Origin: a virus
Virus record (IMG/VR): IMGVR_UViG_3300036785_000357
Span: 1-24,617 of that record
Direction: 5' to 3' (one strand)
Length of the DNA: 24,617 nucleotides
Under the pieces are notes generated by a model. It saw only the letters and a list, made by a program, of their open reading frames with translations. It was not told the origin of the DNA and made no database searches. Made by a program: the position numbers and the translations under genes. Position 1 is the first letter of the stretch. Each line of letters opens with the position of its first letter. Of this stretch, positions 7,407 through 13,492 are shown in pieces.

Positions 7407-7619
7407 TCAGTTGGCGTCGCGCCGCCCACCAGTGCCGGTCCAGGGCGGCATCGCCACGCCATCGCTACTTGTCTTGACAGCATCCGCCTGCTGATACGCC
7501 GCCAGCGCCTGTTGCGCGTGCGACAACTGGATCTGCAGCGATGCAATGATGAAATCTTTCTCGCCCAACAGCTGCTGCAGCCGCTGCTGCACCGCAGTCA
7601 TCACCTCGTCCTGCGTCAT
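7407..7619 (-). CDS. Small coiled-coil protein between TerL and portal
   Basis: 70 residues. Residues 5-47 form a heptad-like helix (VMTAVQQRLQQLLGEKDFIIASL, then QIQLSHAQQALAAYQQ), followed by a disordered tail. AGAGGA precedes the ATG by 7 nt. It is probably a small oligomeric assembly or packaging accessory, judging only by position and coiled-coil character. Confidence 0.6.
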   Translation of the reverse strand: MTQDEVMTAVQQRLQQLLGEKDFIIASLQIQLSHAQQALAAYQQADAVKTSSDGVAMPPWTGTGGRRDAN

Positions 7620-7633
7620 TCGATTGTCCTCTC

Positions 7634-9145
7634 TCAGAGAGCCTTGTCGAACCCGTGCAGCTGATCCTGCTGCAGTTCATCATACAGACGATAGCCCGAT
7701 GTGACCTTGCTGTCCTTCTTTTTCTTGGTCGGGCCAAAACTCGCGGTGTCGAGCAGCTGGCCAATCAATCCCATTGCGTCGACCTGATCGTCGTGCTTGC
7801 CTGCCGGGAACGAGAGCAGCTCGTGCTCGAACGCGGAGTACCAGGCAGCATGCACGGGAACATAAAGGGAGTTAAGCGCCATCCGCCCGCGGATCGACTG
7901 GGCACGCACCGCCTTGTCGCCTCGCGTGGGAAACTGTTTGCGGAGTGTCCAGGCCTTGCGATCGCGCATACGCCGGTCCAGGAACGGTCCTACACCCGAT
8001 TTAATCTGACCCTGTTCCTCGGCCCACTCGATCGGCCGATACTTGGTCACCAGGTCGCAAAAGACCTCGATCCAGCGTTCCGAGCTTGTCTGGCCTCGCC
8101 ACAGGTCAATGAGGTAGAGGCGTCCCTGCGGATCGAGCCCCACCACGATGTGAACAGTATAGTCGCCACCCTCCGACGTAACGGCGTAATCGGAGCCACC
8201 GTACAGGTGAAGCGTGGCAAGCGGTGGCGTACGCTCGTACGGACGGAGCCAATCCCGGTGAAAGAAGTTACCGGTGTCCGGAGCCGGCGCCTGCTGGTAA
8301 AGCGCGGACCAATTACGTGGCGTCTGCGTTGCCTTCTCGCGCGCAAGCACAAGGCTGTAGCCGTATGCGTCATCTGCCCATAGGAGAGCCCCTGGAGCGC
8401 GTCCGAGTGCATCCCCTGGCAGCGCCTCGGCCGGCAGCGAGATAACCCGCCAGCGGCCTCCTGTGCGCTCGTCCTCGGCCAGAATTCGCCCGGCGAGGTC
8501 GTCCTCGTGCCAGCGTGTCATGATCAGCACGATGGCGGCGCCCGGCTTGAGCCGCGGCATCAGGTCGGACTTGTACCAGTCCCAATGCCGATCGCGCAAC
8601 GGCTGGCTGTCGGCCTCGGCGCTCGATCGCACCGGATCGTCGATGATCGCCAAATCGGCGCGGAAGCCGGCGATGCCGGTGTCGACCCCGGCCGCATAGT
8701 ATTCCCCGCCAGCGTCGAGCCCCCAGCGGTGCGCCGCGGTGCTGTCCTCGGAGAGCTCGAGCCCGAGGAGCTCGCCCTGGTCGGCGATGAGATTGCGCAC
8801 CCGCCGGCCGAACCTGGTGGCGAGCTCGGCGGTGTGCGAGGCCGCAATGATGTTGCCGAGGCCGCGGCGGTGAGCAAGCCAGAACGGCGGAAACAGGATC
8901 GAGGCGTAGGTTGACTTGGCACTACCCGGCGGCAGGAACAGAGCCAGACGATCCGTTGCCCCGCTTGCCACGTCTTGGAGGGCGCTGACGATAAATCTCT
9001 GATGGGTTGCTGGCACGAACCCCTGGTGCTGACACCACGACAGCATCGATGACCTGACTTCCTTGCGCAGGATCGCCTGCTGCAGGAGCGCCTCCAGGTC
9101 GGCTGGGGAGTGCTCGAACGCGGGTGAGGATGTCTCGGAGCTCAT
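7634..9145 (-). CDS. Terminase large subunit
   Basis: 503 residues from the ATG at 9145. An in-frame TTG at 9163 would add six. The terminase motor docks at the portal, hydrolyses ATP to drive DNA into the head and cuts the concatemer. ATPase motifs are the Walker A variant PPGSAKST (residues 72-79), Walker B LAIIDDP (165-171) and the coupling-motif region MTRWHED (209-215). The RNase H-like nuclease domain shows GGSDYAVTSEGGDYT (first acidic residue near 319), DLWRGQ and the terminal KHDDQVDAM (acidic residues near 452-456). All key positions are present, so the enzyme looks intact. It overlaps the TerS reading frame by about 220 bp. Confidence 0.93.
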   Translation of the reverse strand: MSSETSSPAFEHSPADLEALLQQAILRKEVRSSMLSWCQHQGFVPATHQRFIVSALQDVASGATDRLALFLPPGSAKSTYASILFPPFWLAHRRGLGNIIAASHTAELATRFGRRVRNLIADQGELLGLELSEDSTAAHRWGLDAGGEYYAAGVDTGIAGFRADLAIIDDPVRSSAEADSQPLRDRHWDWYKSDLMPRLKPGAAIVLIMTRWHEDDLAGRILAEDERTGGRWRVISLPAEALPGDALGRAPGALLWADDAYGYSLVLAREKATQTPRNWSALYQQAPAPDTGNFFHRDWLRPYERTPPLATLHLYGGSDYAVTSEGGDYTVHIVVGLDPQGRLYLIDLWRGQTSSERWIEVFCDLVTKYRPIEWAEEQGQIKSGVGPFLDRRMRDRKAWTLRKQFPTRGDKAVRAQSIRGRMALNSLYVPVHAAWYSAFEHELLSFPAGKHDDQVDAMGLIGQLLDTASFGPTKKKKDSKVTSGYRLYDELQQDQLHGFDKAL

Positions 9146-9413
9146 CGACTGAATATCCGTCAAAGGCGCCTAAATTCAAAGAGCCTTTGATCTCGACCGG
9201 CTTACCGTATCCACGATCGAGCACTGCGATCGCTGCGGTTACGATCGCGCTGTGCGGGGAGCGCTCGTCGGTGAGAACGTGGATAAGACCATGCAGCGCC
9301 AGATGCGTGATATCACGCGCCCGCAGGGAGATGCTGCGCGGATCATCAACCCGGACATAGACCGGCTTGACCCGCTTTCGTCCTGCACCTTCTCTTCTAC
9401 CGCCACTTGGCAT
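8922..9413 (-). CDS. Terminase small subunit (probable)
   Basis: 163 codons. The N-terminus GGRREGAGRKR is the usual 'GGaRpGAGRK' opening of small terminases. A helical region follows (DITHLALHGLIHVLTDERSPHSA), then AAIAVLDRGYGKPVEIKG, a phrase typical of this family, and FDGYSVDELRDIL. TerS binds the packaging site and loads DNA on TerL. Residues after about 105 are read out of frame with the conserved N-terminus of TerL and are Pro/Gly/Arg-rich, so that tail is probably unconstrained. The Shine-Dalgarno is weak (GCCCC). The stem-loop at 9423-9446 lies immediately upstream. Confidence 0.75.
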   Translation of the reverse strand: MPSGGRREGAGRKRVKPVYVRVDDPRSISLRARDITHLALHGLIHVLTDERSPHSAIVTAAIAVLDRGYGKPVEIKGSLNLGAFDGYSVDELRDILTRVRALPSRPGGAPAAGDPAQGSQVIDAVVVSAPGVRASNPSEIYRQRPPRRGKRGNGSSGSVPAAG

Positions 9414-9422
9414 TGGGGCTAT

Positions 9423-9446
9423 TTTGATTTCAAATCGAAAATCAAA
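9423..9446. other. AT-rich perfect stem-loop between early small genes and terminase
   Basis: TTTGATTT (9423-9430) pairs perfectly with AAATCAAA (9439-9446) around an 8-nt loop. It fills nearly all of the 33-bp gap between the stop at 9447 and the TerS start, and it is far more AT-rich than its surroundings. It could be an operator for late packaging genes, an RNA processing site, or a weak terminator lacking a GC stem. Confidence 0.5.
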
Positions 9447-9623
9447 CTAATCAAAGCGCGGGCTCTTGGCCAGCTCTGCTTTGGCTTTCCAAAGCCTTTC
9501 GATGGTTATGCCATCACTGATTATAAAAAAGTCCGGAATGATTGCGATTGCCAGGTCCATGGCAAACTCCAGGGTTTCGTTCTCACGCGCGAAGGTTAGC
9601 GACCGGATGTTATCCCAGCGCAT
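9447..9623 (-). CDS. Small hypothetical protein
   Basis: 58 residues: MRWDNIRSLTFARENETLEF, then a hydrophobic helix (AMDLAIAIIPDFFIISDG) and a basic C-terminal helix. The start at 9623 overlaps the preceding stop as TAATG; the longer open frame upstream is only frame extension. The central hydrophobic stretch could be membrane-associated, but it contains Asp/Pro and is not a convincing TM segment. No family recognised. Confidence 0.65.
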   Translation of the reverse strand: MRWDNIRSLTFARENETLEFAMDLAIAIIPDFFIISDGITIERLWKAKAELAKSPRFD

Positions 9624-9784
9624 TAGTGCAGCACCCTGCCGAGGCCACCGATGAGCTCGGCCGCGATCCAGAAGGCTATGGCCGCCCAGCCAAAGTTCCA
9701 GCGCCCCTGGCCAGGCATGACACAGGCGGCGATGACGGCGAACACGAATGCGAACACCAGCAGGATCAATCCAAGATTTGCCAT
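9623..9784 (-). CDS. Small two-TM membrane protein, holin-like
   Basis: 53 residues, found by reading the frame between overlapping genes. It begins MANLGLILLVFAFVFAVIAA (TM1, residues about 2-23), then a short turn PGQGRWNFG and a second hydrophobic segment WAAIAFWIAAELIGGLG (TM2). It ends in a single basic Arg and His. The start overlaps the preceding stop as TGATG and the stop overlaps the next start as TAATG. The two-TM hairpin fits small class II-like holins or other phage membrane proteins. It lies far from the lysin, so the holin label is tentative. Confidence 0.6.
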   Translation of the reverse strand: MANLGLILLVFAFVFAVIAACVMPGQGRWNFGWAAIAFWIAAELIGGLGRVLH

Positions 9785-9906
9785 CAGGGGGCTCCCTGCT
9801 TCCTGTTATAGCGCCGGATAAGCTCCTCCAATAAGAGGAGGTCGTCATTTTTGAACCAGATAGCGGCAGCGCGCCGTAGATGGTCTATGAGCTCCTGATC
9901 GGTCAC
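9784..9906 (-). CDS. 40-residue hypothetical protein, GTG start
   Basis: Reading from the GTG at 9906 gives (V/M)TDQELIDHLRRAAAIWFKN followed by DDLLLLEELIRRYNRKQGAP and a TGA. The GTG overlaps the previous stop as GTGA, and the TGA overlaps the next ATG. Composition is plausible for a small helical protein with two amphipathic helices. No family is known to me. The tight overlaps on both sides are the main support. Confidence 0.55.
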   Translation of the reverse strand: MTDQELIDHLRRAAAIWFKNDDLLLLEELIRRYNRKQGAP

Positions 9907-10103
9907 TGCTGCATCCGTGCTTCTTCGAGTTCTGCTTCCAATCGCTCGATCTCCGCGAGATCGCTGGGCGTGGGCGCTTCCTTGCCAAGGAGCTCGTCGA
10001 GGCGGTCGTAGAGAACGGCGATGTCGTCGAGCTCTTCCGGTGCGCCTTCGAGCTCACGATCGATATCGGACTGTCGCACGCCGGGGGGAAGGTTACCACT
10101 CAT
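9903..10103 (-). CDS. Small acidic coiled-coil protein
   Basis: 66 residues. MSGNLPPGVRQSDIDRELEG is followed by two helices rich in Glu/Leu (LDDIAVLYDRLDELLGKE and DLAEIERLEAELEEARMQQ) with heptad spacing. AGGAGTG lies about 5 nt before the ATG, and the gene starts 3 nt after the previous stop. It is probably oligomeric; role unknown. Confidence 0.65.
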   Translation of the reverse strand: MSGNLPPGVRQSDIDRELEGAPEELDDIAVLYDRLDELLGKEAPTPSDLAEIERLEAELEEARMQQ

Positions 10104-10106
10104 GGC

Positions 10107-10340
10107 TCACTCCTGCTCTGCTGCCTTCAGCATTATTGCAAGTCGCCGCAACGCAATATCGTAATACACAGCGCGCTGCTCAGAAGGCACGTTAGCGATG
10201 CAAAACCCAACGACAAGCAGGCACGCATCTAACGCCTCTGAGATAAGGTGACCATGCAGGAGGCGAGCAAACTGCTCCGCCAGCTTTCTCGCTTCCTTGC
10301 TCGGAGGATCTGGCTTACCAATATTCTTGACCGTGCTCAT
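10107..10340 (-). CDS. Small helical hypothetical protein
   Basis: 77 residues from the ATG at 10340, chosen for the strong GGAGGTG upstream and the ATGA overlap with the preceding stop. It begins MSTVKNIGKPDPPSKEARKL and continues as largely helical sequence (LAEQFARLLHGHLISEALDACLLVVGFCIANV). A moderately hydrophobic helix around LDACLLVVGFCIA may be buried rather than membrane-spanning. No family recognised. Confidence 0.65.
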   Translation of the reverse strand: MSTVKNIGKPDPPSKEARKLAEQFARLLHGHLISEALDACLLVVGFCIANVPSEQRAVYYDIALRRLAIMLKAAEQE

Positions 10341-10582
10341 CGCTTCACCTCCGGACGGAACCTCTTCGCGATGTCGCACAACGCAGCACTATCGCGCAGT
10401 TGCTGCATGAGCTCGGCACTGCTCTCGACAACCGTAGCCTCCAGCAGCCCGAGCCGCCTCTCGATACGAACCTTGCGCGCTTCCAGCTTGTCGAGCTGGT
10501 TGATTGCGCGCTTGAGCCGGGTGCGCCAGCGCTTGATGCTGGCACACACCTTGTCGTAGTCGTTGATGCTGGTGCGGGTCAT
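10337..10582 (-). CDS. Small coiled-coil protein, first gene of unit A
   Basis: 81 residues from the ATG at 10582 (MTRTSINDYDKVCASIKRW), chosen because GGAG sits 8 nt upstream within the leader box shared with two other operons. The open frame upstream to 10618 would run through the promoter and is rejected. The body is a long charged helix (RLKRAINQLDKLEARKVRIE...) with heptad-like spacing. As the first gene of a regulated unit it is expected to be expressed with the helicase and recombination operons. Function unknown. Confidence 0.7.
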   Translation of the reverse strand: MTRTSINDYDKVCASIKRWRTRLKRAINQLDKLEARKVRIERRLGLLEATVVESSAELMQQLRDSAALCDIAKRFRPEVKR

Positions 10583-10589
10583 GTTGGTT

Positions 10590-10637
10590 CTCCGTGGTTG
10601 AGAACCCTTATCTGTCATATTTTATGGAGAGCGTCAA
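10590..10637 (-). promoter_or_regulatory. Promoter/operator/leader A, before the 10582 gene
   Basis: Reading leftward: TTGACG (10637-10632), a 4-bp spacer, the imperfect palindrome CCATA-AAA-TATGA (10627-10615), 13 bp, then the leader box TCAACCACGGAG (10601-10590), whose GGAG is the Shine-Dalgarno. The -10 is unclear; GATAAG is the nearest candidate, 19 bp from TTGACG. The same order occurs at sites B (12900-12946) and C (18949-19000). Confidence 0.7.
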
Positions 10638-10676
10638 GCGCCAGCGCGGAGGTTCCCGGATACCTATGAAAATGAT

Positions 10677-10714
10677 GGGGCGGCAGGTCAACAACCACGG
10701 AAACCTGCCGCCCC
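10677..10714 (-). terminator. Strong terminator whose loop is antisense to the shared leader box
   Basis: GGGGCGGCAGGT (10714-10703 in minus-strand order) pairs perfectly over 12 bp with ACCTGCCGCCCC (10688-10677). ATCATTTTCAT follows, a modest U-tract. It lies about 64 nt after the stop at 10779 and before promoter A, so it ends the helicase operon. The 14-nt loop, TTCCGTGGTTGTTG in the RNA sense, contains TCCGTGGTTG. This is the exact reverse complement of CAACCACGGA from the leader box of sites A, B and C, and a G-U pair extends the match. Confidence 0.8.
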
Positions 10715-10778
10715 GATGCCGGCCGCGGTTCTGGGCGGCGGCGATAACCCTCACGGCCCTGGGAGGCGCGGGCGAGGG

Positions 10779-10979
10779 CTATTTCTTGCGCATGCCAACC
10801 GTGGCGCCGTAGGTCGGGAGCGGCTTGCCGCCCCTGACGTACCGCGGGAGCTTGCCGGGCTGATCCTCGCCGGTCATCTTGTCGGCCACGCCCTTGCTGA
10901 TCCCGGTCTTGGCCCGCACCGCGGGATCCTTCTGCGCCGCATAGAACAGGCCGCGCTGCTTCTGGCTGGTAAATGGCAT
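10779..10979 (-). CDS. Small basic phage protein (MPFTSQKQRGLFYA type)
   Basis: 66 residues. The N-terminus MPFTSQKQRGLFYAAQKDP follows a pattern common among short phage proteins ('MPFxSxxQRxxxxA...'). The rest is basic (ISKGVADKMTGEDQPGKLP, GGKPLPTYGATVGMRKK). These small proteins have no established role that I can name. It is the last gene of the helicase operon, 3 nt after the previous stop, and the terminator at 10677-10714 follows. Confidence 0.7.
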   Translation of the reverse strand: MPFTSQKQRGLFYAAQKDPAVRAKTGISKGVADKMTGEDQPGKLPRYVRGGKPLPTYGATVGMRKK

Positions 10980-10982
10980 TGC

Positions 10983-11258
10983 TCAGCCTCCATCGCCTTC
11001 CGATCGATCCTCGCCCGCCGGCAGATTGAGCTGCTGGTGCGCAATCCGATACATGCCCAGCTGCTCGGACAGACCCAATTCGCGGAGCCACATTACTGCA
11101 TCCTCGGCACTGATGAAACCGCCTTTCAGCGCCACGCCGATGGTATCGACCTCAAGCAGGTCAGCGCGCAACCTGGCCGAGAGCACGCGCAGCTCGGCCA
11201 GGAGGTAGTCGCGATAACCGTTCGCCTCGGGCTCGGCGAATTGGGGCGACAGCGCCAT
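10983..11258 (-). CDS. Small helical hypothetical protein
   Basis: 91 residues from the ATG at 11258, which overlaps the helicase stop as TGATG. An in-frame GTG one codon earlier (11261) is an equal alternative. Content is helical: YRDYLLAELRVLSARLRADL, IGVALKGGFISAEDAVMWL and LSEQLGMYRIAHQQLNLPA. The stretch GGFISAEDAVMWLRELGL resembles short helical repeats in other rhizobial phage proteins, but no function is known to me. Coupling suggests stoichiometric expression with the helicase. Confidence 0.7.
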   Translation of the reverse strand: MALSPQFAEPEANGYRDYLLAELRVLSARLRADLLEVDTIGVALKGGFISAEDAVMWLRELGLSEQLGMYRIAHQQLNLPAGEDRSEGDGG

Positions 11259-12892
11259 CACCGGTAGTCCGAGTAATCATCGCGGACCGGCAGATAGTCG
11301 TCCGGCTTGGTCTTTGCCGGCCCTGGGGAAGCCACTGGTTGGCGTTCCTGGGTCCAGGCAGGCCTGGGCACTGCCGGGCGCTCGAAACCGTTCCCCTGGG
11401 CGTTCCTGGGCGGCTGCGAGCGTACCCAGGCCTTCGCCTCCTCCCTGACCCAGGTCTGCACCAGACCGCACGGGGCTTCGGGTTCACGGCTGACGCCCAC
11501 CGGCCAGACATCCCAGATCGCCCTGTACTTGTTCGCCGCCCAGCCGTCCTTGTAACCACGGCTGCGCGCGATGTGCAGCAACTGGCAGTAAGTCGCCTGC
11601 TTGCCGAGCATCCGCAACGCATCGATCACCTGGATGCGAGCCTTCTGCTCCTGCAGCTTGCGATCGAGCTCGACGAGCTCGCCATCGGCAAACACCAGCC
11701 GGCCATTGAGCGGCGCCGCCCGGAACCCGCAGTGCGGGCACTCCATGCTGCGCGGGGGAATGAGCGCACCACAGCCCTTGCACACCTTGGGCAGCGGAAT
11801 GTCGGCCTCGCCCTTGGGGCGCTTCTCGGCGCCATCGTCCAGCTTGTCGTGCCGGCCGGCGACGTCGGTCACGAACCCGAGCCGGAAATGCGTGTCGCTG
11901 TGATCCAGGATCAGGCAATGATCCTTGCCATTGGCCGTGCGCAGCCCGCGGCCGATGATCTGGACGAACAGCATCTCGGACTTGGTCGGCCGGGCGAGAA
12001 CGATACACCGCACATCCCAGTCGATCCCGGTGGTCAGCGTGCCGACGTTGCAGACGACCTTGGTCTGACCGCCATGAAACCGGCCCTTGATCGCCAGCCG
12101 ATCGGCATCCTTGGTGTTGCAATCCTGGTAATCGCAAGCCACGCCATTGCGCACGAAGTCTTCCTGCAGCGCCTTGGCGTGGGCGCGATCGACGCCAAAA
12201 CAGAGCGTCGGCCGGCTCTCGCCCTTGCGCAGCCAGGTCTGAACCGTGTCCGCAACCAGCGTGTTGGTGTTCATCAGCTTGGCGAGGTCGCCCTCGTGCC
12301 AGTCGCCGGCCACAGTGCGCACCTGCGAGAGGTCAGGGCGGTAAGGCGCGAACACCTTGAAATCCGACAGAAGCCCCTCGTCGATCAGCTGCTGCGTGGT
12401 CGAGGCCACGATCAGCTTGGTGTAGTACTGGCCAAGCCCGCGGGTCCAAGGCGTCGCCGACAGCCCGATGAAAGGCACGCCGGTCCACTCCGGATCGAGC
12501 ATCCACTCGCCGTAATGCTGGAACCAGACGTGACACTCGTCGAGGATGACCAGCCCGGCCTTGGGTTTCTTGCGGCGTGACAACGTCTGGATCGAGCAGA
12601 CCTGCACCGGCTGGTCCCAGTCGGTCATCTCGTGCTGCGCCTGCATCACGCCGATCTGGTCGATGCCCTCGCGCCGCAGCGCCTGCACGGTCTGGTCCAC
12701 GAGCGATATGGCGGGGACACAGAAGATGACCTGCTCGCCGCGGGCGCGGGCATCCTGGATCAACGCCACTGCCATGAGTGTCTTGCCAGCACCGGTGGGT
12801 GCCTGGACGACGACCCGGCGGTGGCCCTCGGCGAGCGCCGCGTGGAGCTTGTCGAGGGTTTCGACCTGGTGAGCTCTCAGTTCGGTATTCAT
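11258..12892 (-). CDS. SF2 DEAD/DEAH-box helicase with zinc-ribbon tail
   Basis: 544 residues from the ATG at 12892, whose GGAG lies in leader box B. It is an ATP-dependent nucleic-acid translocase of superfamily 2. Motifs in order are Q-motif-like LRAHQVETL (residues 5-13), Walker A APTGAGKT (31-38), DECH (118-121), SAT (145-147), and GRGLRT (motif VI, near 313-319). A CKGCG...CPHCG zinc ribbon follows near residues 368-386. A helical domain (VIDALRMLGKQATYCQLLHIARSRGYKDGWA) and a disordered Pro-rich tail close the protein. This architecture is common in phage replication helicases. It probably drives early replication or recombination, with RecT encoded nearby. The open frame upstream of 12892 crosses the promoter and is not used. 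Confidence 0.9.
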   Translation of the reverse strand: MNTELRAHQVETLDKLHAALAEGHRRVVVQAPTGAGKTLMAVALIQDARARGEQVIFCVPAISLVDQTVQALRREGIDQIGVMQAQHEMTDWDQPVQVCSIQTLSRRKKPKAGLVILDECHVWFQHYGEWMLDPEWTGVPFIGLSATPWTRGLGQYYTKLIVASTTQQLIDEGLLSDFKVFAPYRPDLSQVRTVAGDWHEGDLAKLMNTNTLVADTVQTWLRKGESRPTLCFGVDRAHAKALQEDFVRNGVACDYQDCNTKDADRLAIKGRFHGGQTKVVCNVGTLTTGIDWDVRCIVLARPTKSEMLFVQIIGRGLRTANGKDHCLILDHSDTHFRLGFVTDVAGRHDKLDDGAEKRPKGEADIPLPKVCKGCGALIPPRSMECPHCGFRAAPLNGRLVFADGELVELDRKLQEQKARIQVIDALRMLGKQATYCQLLHIARSRGYKDGWAANKYRAIWDVWPVGVSREPEAPCGLVQTWVREEAKAWVRSQPPRNAQGNGFERPAVPRPAWTQERQPVASPGPAKTKPDDYLPVRDDYSDYR

Positions 12893-12899
12893 TGGATAA

Positions 12900-12946
12900 C
12901 TCCGTGGTTGATGTCGCGTTATCCCATTTTTTATGGAGGTCGTCAA
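12900..12946 (-). promoter_or_regulatory. Promoter/operator/leader B, before the helicase
   Basis: Reading leftward: TTGACG (12946-12941), a 17-bp spacer holding the palindrome-like CCATA-AAA-AATGG (12936-12924), GATAAC (12923-12918) as a good -10, then TCAACCACGGAG (12911-12900). This is the clearest of the three promoters. A plus-strand TTGATG (12908-12913) with TTATGG 17 bp later (12931-12936) could start a divergent transcript into the gene-free region. Confidence 0.75.
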
Positions 12947-13372
12947 TAGGCCCATAGGTTCCCGTTCCGTCTACCCTCCCCTCCCCGCTTGCTTGGAGGA
13001 GGGATCTGCTTCTGCTGCACGGCTCGGTTGCAGAAGCTAGGGGCATGCAACTCCCGTCTTGGTATTACACACCGCCGGATATCGACCGGCCAGGACGCTC
13101 CCCTTGCTGGGCTTGGACCAGCTGTCGGGGGGGTAAACGGAGGCACAAGGCCTCCAGGCTGGGCACCTTGCGGTGATCCCCAACTACAGACGAACTGTAG
13201 CGCTGTGTGCTCCCGCGGCCGCATGAAGCCAACGGGACGGTCGGAATTCGCGACAGTGCCGCGATAAGTCCCCGCCAAGACCATGATCCGGAGAGGGGTG
13301 GGACCGGATGACCCATACGCTCAGGCTCCCTGCTCAATGGGGTTGTCACCCCGGCAGTCTGCCTGTATGTTT

Positions 13373-13408
13373 AAAGAGCCCAGACAGACCGATGAGGGTC
13401 GGCTCTTT
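13373..13408. other. Nested hairpin AAAGAGCC/GGCTCTTT
   Basis: AAAGAGCC (13373-13380) pairs with GGCTCTTT (13401-13408). An inner GACC/GGTC stem (13387-13390 and 13397-13400) closes a 6-nt loop, and a 6-nt bulge sits on one side. On the minus strand it could terminate the early operon ending at 13493; on the plus strand it would be the penultimate stem of the candidate RNA. Confidence 0.6.
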
Positions 13409-13430
13409 GGGTACTATGCGTGGACTTTTG

Positions 13431-13470
13431 ACGCCGTCCGACTGCACCTCGGGCGGCGTTTCCTTGTCTA
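13431..13470 (+). terminator. Plus-strand terminator-like hairpin
   Basis: ACGCCGTCCGA (13431-13441) pairs over 11 bp with TCGGGCGGCGT (13449-13459), including one U-G pair, around a 7-nt loop. TTCCTTGTCT follows. No T-tract follows on the minus strand. There is no plus-strand protein gene upstream, so this terminator-like structure supports a noncoding plus-strand transcript. Confidence 0.6.
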
Positions 13471-13492
13471 CTCGTTCGTGATGCCGGTCAAG

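Larger units (their letters stand above)
12943..13470 (+). ncRNA. Candidate large structured noncoding RNA (gene-free region)
   Basis: No convincing protein gene lies between 12947 and 13492. The region instead holds many perfect short-loop hairpins: GCTTCTGC/GCAGAAGC (13008-13037), GCTGG/CCAGC (13106-13122), GGAGGC/GCCTCC with a 5-nt loop (13139-13155), CTACAG/CTGTAG with a 5-nt loop (13184-13200), ATCCGG/CCGGAT (13286-13309), GGGGT/ACCCC with a 4-nt loop (13339-13352) and two larger hairpins at the end. The plus strand is favoured because the last stem contains a U-G pair that would be an A-C mismatch on the minus strand, and because a T-rich tract follows it. Size and setting recall large phage-borne RNAs such as GOLLD and ROOL, but I see no sequence I can match to them. 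Transcription is inferred from a weak divergent promoter at site B. Confidence 0.45.

Noticed and set aside
11339-12580. 413-codon plus-strand open frame
   Set aside because: Antisense of the helicase, whose motifs are complete on the minus strand.
12893-12955. Upstream extension of the helicase to 12955
   Set aside because: It would place the start upstream of the promoter and leader; the ATG at 12892 has the shared Shine-Dalgarno.
12943-13284. 113-codon minus-strand open frame in the gene-free region
   Set aside because: Pro/Gly/Arg-rich with no secondary-structure pattern, no Shine-Dalgarno, overlaps promoter B, and runs through the hairpins.
12950-13490. tRNA, tmRNA, RNase P or self-splicing intron in the gene-free region
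   Set aside because: No T-loop (GTTCGANTC), no CCA-end acceptor stem, no RNase P core and no group II domain V pattern were seen on either strand; a group I core could not be recognised.
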